From NCBI RefSeq assembly GCF_900104065.1, contig NZ_FNLC01000005.1, positions 124,001 to 188,000 of the forward strand: DNA of 64,000 nt. The letters are read 5' to 3'. Below, one piece after another: positions 61,505 through 64,000 of the stretch (the first letter of the stretch is position 1; every line of letters begins with the position of its first letter). A program made the translations under genes and the position numbers. The notes beneath the pieces are model-generated. The model was not told where the DNA came from. It searched no databases and saw nothing but the letters and a program-made list of their open reading frames with translations. This DNA is from Natronobacterium texcoconense. Its GTDB lineage: Archaea; Halobacteriota; Halobacteria; Halobacteriales; Natrialbaceae.

Positions 61505-62071
61505 ATGGCAGCAACTTCCGCAAATCGTCTCGAAGGCCGTCTCGGTGGGGTAACGCTCGAGGGCAGCCCACACGCGCTGAGTGCGTGGTTCGTGGTCGCC
61601 CTGCGATTCGTCATGGGCGGCATGATACTGTTCGCGGGACTGGGGAAGTTCGCGTTCGTTAGCGGGGAGCCGTTCGACGCGAGCGGCTTTCTCGTCCACG
61701 GCGTCGATCCAGCCAGCCCCGTTAGCGGGCTCTACGCTGCGATGGCGGGTAACGCCGCGTTGCTCGAGGTCATCAACGTGATCGTCCCGGTTACGCAGGT
61801 GCTGATCGGCGTCGCCCTCATTGCGGGGGCATTCGTCCGCCTGGCCGCCCTTGGTGGAGCCATGCAGATGGGCATGTTCTACCTCGGTGGCTGGGAAGGC
61901 CAGTGGCTCGCGCTGTTCGACTCGACGCTGATCTACGCGGTCGTCTTCCTCGCACTCGGCGCGCTCGCTGCGGGCCGCATCGCGGGACTCGACCGCTACA
62001 TCGAACAGATCGAGGTCGGCGACCAGACACTGGTCGAACGCTACCCCAAACTCCGGTACGTCCTGGGTTGA
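61505..62071 (+). CDS. DoxX-family membrane protein
   Basis: A 188-residue DoxX protein: four membrane helices with VVALRFVMGGMILFAGLGKFAF, VLIGVALIAGAFVRLAALGGAMQM and a final helix before RIAGLDRYIEQ. DoxX/DoxD proteins are linked to thiosulfate:quinone oxidation or to redox protection. Divergent from the rhodanese-MBL gene, supporting a shared sulfur-handling role. Confidence 0.85.
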   Translation: MAATSANRLEGRLGGVTLEGSPHALSAWFVVALRFVMGGMILFAGLGKFAFVSGEPFDASGFLVHGVDPASPVSGLYAAMAGNAALLEVINVIVPVTQVLIGVALIAGAFVRLAALGGAMQMGMFYLGGWEGQWLALFDSTLIYAVVFLALGALAAGRIAGLDRYIEQIEVGDQTLVERYPKLRYVLG

Positions 62072-62098
62072 TCCGGTCTGCTGTAACGATCTACCGGT

Positions 62099-62124
62099 GC
62101 ACCCGCAAGACGGTTCGCGGGTGC
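62099..62124. terminator. 8-bp perfect hairpin after doxX
   Basis: GCACCCGC at 62099-62106 pairs with GCGGGTGC at 62117-62124 across a 10-base loop. It lies 28 bases after the doxX stop and about 130 bases before the next start, so it may end the doxX transcript or act in the leader of the next. Confidence 0.45.
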
Positions 62125-62223
62125 GCCGTCAGTGACTTACAGGAGATCGGACGACCGGACACCGGTCCCGTTCGCTGACCCTCTTTCTCCCAGTTTCCGC
62201 CATCGCCGAGAAACACAGCACAG

Positions 62224-62230
62224 TTTTTAC
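62224..62230 (+). promoter_or_regulatory. TATA box of the MBL gene at 62252
   Basis: TTTTTAC centred about 25 bases before the ATG at 62252. Confidence 0.45.
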
Positions 62231-62251
62231 CTCGATGTTCGAACGGAACCT

Positions 62252-63232
62252 ATGGAACGGATCCCGCTGTCCAACTCCGCGTTCGAGGGGGCCAACAATG
62301 CGTACCTATTCCACGAGGGCGACGAGACGGCGCTGATCGACACGGGCGACTGGCTGCCCGAGACGCGCGAACAACTCGAGGCCGGACTCGCGGACCACGG
62401 CGTCGGGTTCGCGGACGTCGATCGAATCTTCCTGACTCACTGGCACCACGACCATACGGGACTCGCCGGCGAGATACAGGCCGAGAGCGGTGCCGACGTC
62501 TACGTCCACCGCGAAGACGCCCCGCTCGTCGAAGGCGACCGTGAGGCCTGGGAAGAACTGTTCGACCTCCAGGAAGAGTACTTCGAGCAGTGGGGGATGC
62601 CCGAACCGGACCGCGAGGTCCTTCGCGATCGAATGGTCGGTCCCGACGAAACCTCCCGAAAACCGTCTGTGACCCCAATCGACGGCGGCGACACGTTCAC
62701 CGTCGGCGACACCGACCTCGAGGTCGTCCACGCCTCCGGTCACGCGGCCGGACTCTGTCTGTTCGAGGCCGGCGACGAGGTCTTCTCCGGCGACGCGCTC
62801 CTGCCTGTCTACACGCCCAACGTCGGCGGTGCCGACGTCCGCGTCGACGATCCGCTCGAGAAGTACCTTCGGGCGCTCCGGCAGATTGCGGACGCCGACT
62901 ACGACCGGGCCTGGCCGGGCCATCGTGATCCGATCGACGATCCGACGGATCGGGCCGAACACATCATCCACCACCACGAGGAACGGGCCTACCGCGTCCT
63001 CGACGCACTCGACCGGATCGGCCCCTGTGACACCTGGACCGTCAGCGCCGACCTCTTCGGCGACCTCGAGGACATCCACATCCTGCACGGTCCCGGCGAG
63101 TCCTCCGCTCACCTCGAACACCTCGAGCGAGCGGGTACCGTCGTTCGAGACGGGACGGAGTACCGGCTCGTCGAGGGCGTCGCTGACGAACTCGCGGCGA
63201 TCGACGACGAGTGCTGGCCGCTCGAGTACTGA
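62252..63232 (+). CDS. MBL-fold hydrolase with C-terminal winged helix
   Basis: A 326-residue metallo-beta-lactamase-fold protein with HxHHDH at residues 63-68 (THWHHDHTG), metal His in ASGHAAG, Asp in FSGDALL, and WPGHRDP. A C-terminal helical/winged region (TVSADLFGDLEDIHI, then HLERAGTVVRDGTEYRLVEG) resembles the LACTB2 and Hydroxyacylglutathione-related branch. Substrate unknown; nuclease or thioester hydrolysis are both possible. Confidence 0.88.
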   Translation: MERIPLSNSAFEGANNAYLFHEGDETALIDTGDWLPETREQLEAGLADHGVGFADVDRIFLTHWHHDHTGLAGEIQAESGADVYVHREDAPLVEGDREAWEELFDLQEEYFEQWGMPEPDREVLRDRMVGPDETSRKPSVTPIDGGDTFTVGDTDLEVVHASGHAAGLCLFEAGDEVFSGDALLPVYTPNVGGADVRVDDPLEKYLRALRQIADADYDRAWPGHRDPIDDPTDRAEHIIHHHEERAYRVLDALDRIGPCDTWTVSADLFGDLEDIHILHGPGESSAHLEHLERAGTVVRDGTEYRLVEGVADELAAIDDECWPLEY

Positions 63233-63358
63233 TACGAAACGTACAGCAGGTCGTGTGACTCCTGGCGGATCGACGAAGGTTTCATCCCATTGCCCACTAG
63301 TCTTCTGGTATGAACGTCCGAATCCGGGCCCGCCACGCCGTCGCTGGAGGCGATCGCG

Positions 63359-63817
63359 ATGCTCGATGAGGTCGACGAGCTACTCGAGGACATCGGGTTC
63401 GAACCGGGGGCGAGCGTGCTGACCTACCGGCAGGCACAGGTGCTCGCGCTTCGCGAACGGGATATTTCGCAGGCGGATATCGCCGACGAACTCGGGACGT
63501 CGCGGGCGAACGTCTCCTCGATCGAGTCCAGTGCCCGCGAAAACCTGCAGAAAGCACGCGAAACGGTCGCGTTCGCGGAGGCGCTCCGGGCACCGGTTCG
63601 CGTCCGCGTTCCGGAAGGCACCGACCTCTACGACGTGCCGGACCTCGTCTACGAGGCCTGCGACGAGGCCGGCGTCAAAGTCGACTACACTGCGCCCGAC
63701 CTGATGAAAGCCGTCAGCGACGCCGCGGGAGCGGCCGTCTCCGGCCGCCAGGTCTCGACGCCGTTGATCGTCGGCGTCACCTCGGACGGCATGGTGCGAG
63801 TTCGTCACCAGGAGTAA
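63359..63817 (+). CDS. tfx: Tfx family DNA-binding regulator
   Basis: A 152-residue protein with the Tfx helix-turn-helix LTYRQAQVLALRERDISQADIA, then DELGTSRANVSSIESSARENLQKARETV and a C-terminal sensory-like domain (PAPVRVRVPEGTDLYDVPDL ... VTSDGMVRVRHQE). In Methanothermobacter, Tfx binds downstream of the molybdenum formylmethanofuran dehydrogenase promoter and is molybdate-linked. Convergent with the ubaA end. A 19-codon frame starting at 63310 overlaps its start. Confidence 0.9.
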   Translation: MLDEVDELLEDIGFEPGASVLTYRQAQVLALRERDISQADIADELGTSRANVSSIESSARENLQKARETVAFAEALRAPVRVRVPEGTDLYDVPDLVYEACDEAGVKVDYTAPDLMKAVSDAAGAAVSGRQVSTPLIVGVTSDGMVRVRHQE

Positions 63818-63831
63818 CGGACTTGAGTGAG

Positions 63832-64000
63832 TCAATCCGCGGGCAGCGAACAGGTGCCGTCGTAGGAAACGTCTTCGACGGAGTCGATCGCTGGATCGTC
63901 GCCACAGACCGGACAGTCCGGATTCGAGAGGACGTCGACGGTCTCGAAACTCATGTCCATCGCGTCGTACATCAGGAGCCGTCCCTCGAGGGATTCTCCT
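63832..64000 (-). CDS. ubaA: UbaA/MoeB/ThiF-type E1-like enzyme, C-terminal end
   Basis: The last 55 residues of a HesA/MoeB/ThiF-family adenylyltransferase, cut by the window edge on its N-terminal side: ESLEGRLLMYDAMDMSFETV, the CPVCGD zinc pair, and a final Cys in YDGTCSLPAD. The GRLLMYDAMDMSF and CPVCG blocks are characteristic. In haloarchaea the single UbaA activates SAMP ubiquitin-like proteins, molybdopterin synthase sulfur carrier and tRNA thiolation. The full domain is outside the window. Confidence 0.85.
   Translation of the reverse strand, partial: GESLEGRLLMYDAMDMSFETVDVLSNPDCPVCGDDPAIDSVEDVSYDGTCSLPAD

Noticed and set aside
1-64000. CRISPR array, rRNA, prophage or complete insertion sequence
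   Set aside because: No spaced repeat arrays, rRNA-like segments, transposase motifs or phage genes were seen; the only dispersed repeat is the 86-bp element.

Overview
The window is a continuous 64 kb chromosomal segment of a halophilic archaeon (class Halobacteria; the style fits the Natrialbales, but genus cannot be read from it). The evidence is high GC, strongly Asp/Glu-rich proteins, leaderless genes with TATA boxes about 26 bases before the start codon, archaeal markers (aIF1, L40e, Sec61-beta/SecG, Tsr3, Tfx, the coenzyme F420 genes cofE, mer and npdG) and Tat-type lipoprotein signals. I found no rRNA, tRNA, CRISPR array, complete insertion sequence or prophage.

Layout. 1-9.7 kb: DUF5787 protein, a PhnP-like phosphodiesterase with a degenerate nucleotidyltransferase, DUF2237, a rhodanese, aIF1, then the MoxR / DUF58 / TgpA-type transglutaminase operon and a cold-shock protein. 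9.8-14.3 kb: a BCCT osmolyte transporter and a chemoreceptor, with a 86-bp palindromic repeat between them. 14.4-18.8 kb: small proteins, the coupled F420 pair cofE-mer, and a toxin-antitoxin pair (winged-helix protein plus PemK/MazF). 18.8-25.3 kb: an operon of a NRAMP-like transporter, hydantoinase/5-oxoprolinase subunits A and B and an Asp/Glu-racemase-fold isomerase, preceded by a ribbon-helix-helix regulator gene and three phased TATGAA repeats. 25.3-38.3 kb: phosphodiesterase, Nudix-eIF2B fusion, D-2-hydroxyacid dehydrogenase, AEC transporter, EngB, DUF389 protein with an orphan copy of its tail, membrane proteins, a NOG1-like GTPase and an arylamine N-acetyltransferase. 38.3-51.7 kb: a Cys-rich copper-storage-like protein, a lipoprotein, hisE, a DUF151 nuclease, pdxT, the second copy of the 86-bp repeat, secG, a universal stress protein, thioredoxin, a pentapeptide-like protein with a channel-like tail coupled to npdG, a DNA-repair group (UDG4, DUF99, DUF5786), L40e and Tsr3.

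51.8-57.9 kb: a complete oligopeptide-type ABC importer operon. Its substrate-binding protein is the most unusual object here: the lobes appear in circularly permuted order, with the canonical C-terminal lobe directly after the lipobox and the canonical N-terminal lobe at the end. 57.9-64 kb: a Rieske protein with a long helical extension, an NTF2-like protein, a rhodanese-metallo-beta-lactamase fusion divergent from a DoxX protein (probable sulfur module), another metallo-beta-lactamase, a Tfx regulator, and the C-terminal end of a UbaA/MoeB-type E1 enzyme running off the window.

Four real genes are very short or open-ended: secG (53 aa), DUF5786 (59 aa), L40e (49 aa) and the partial ubaA.
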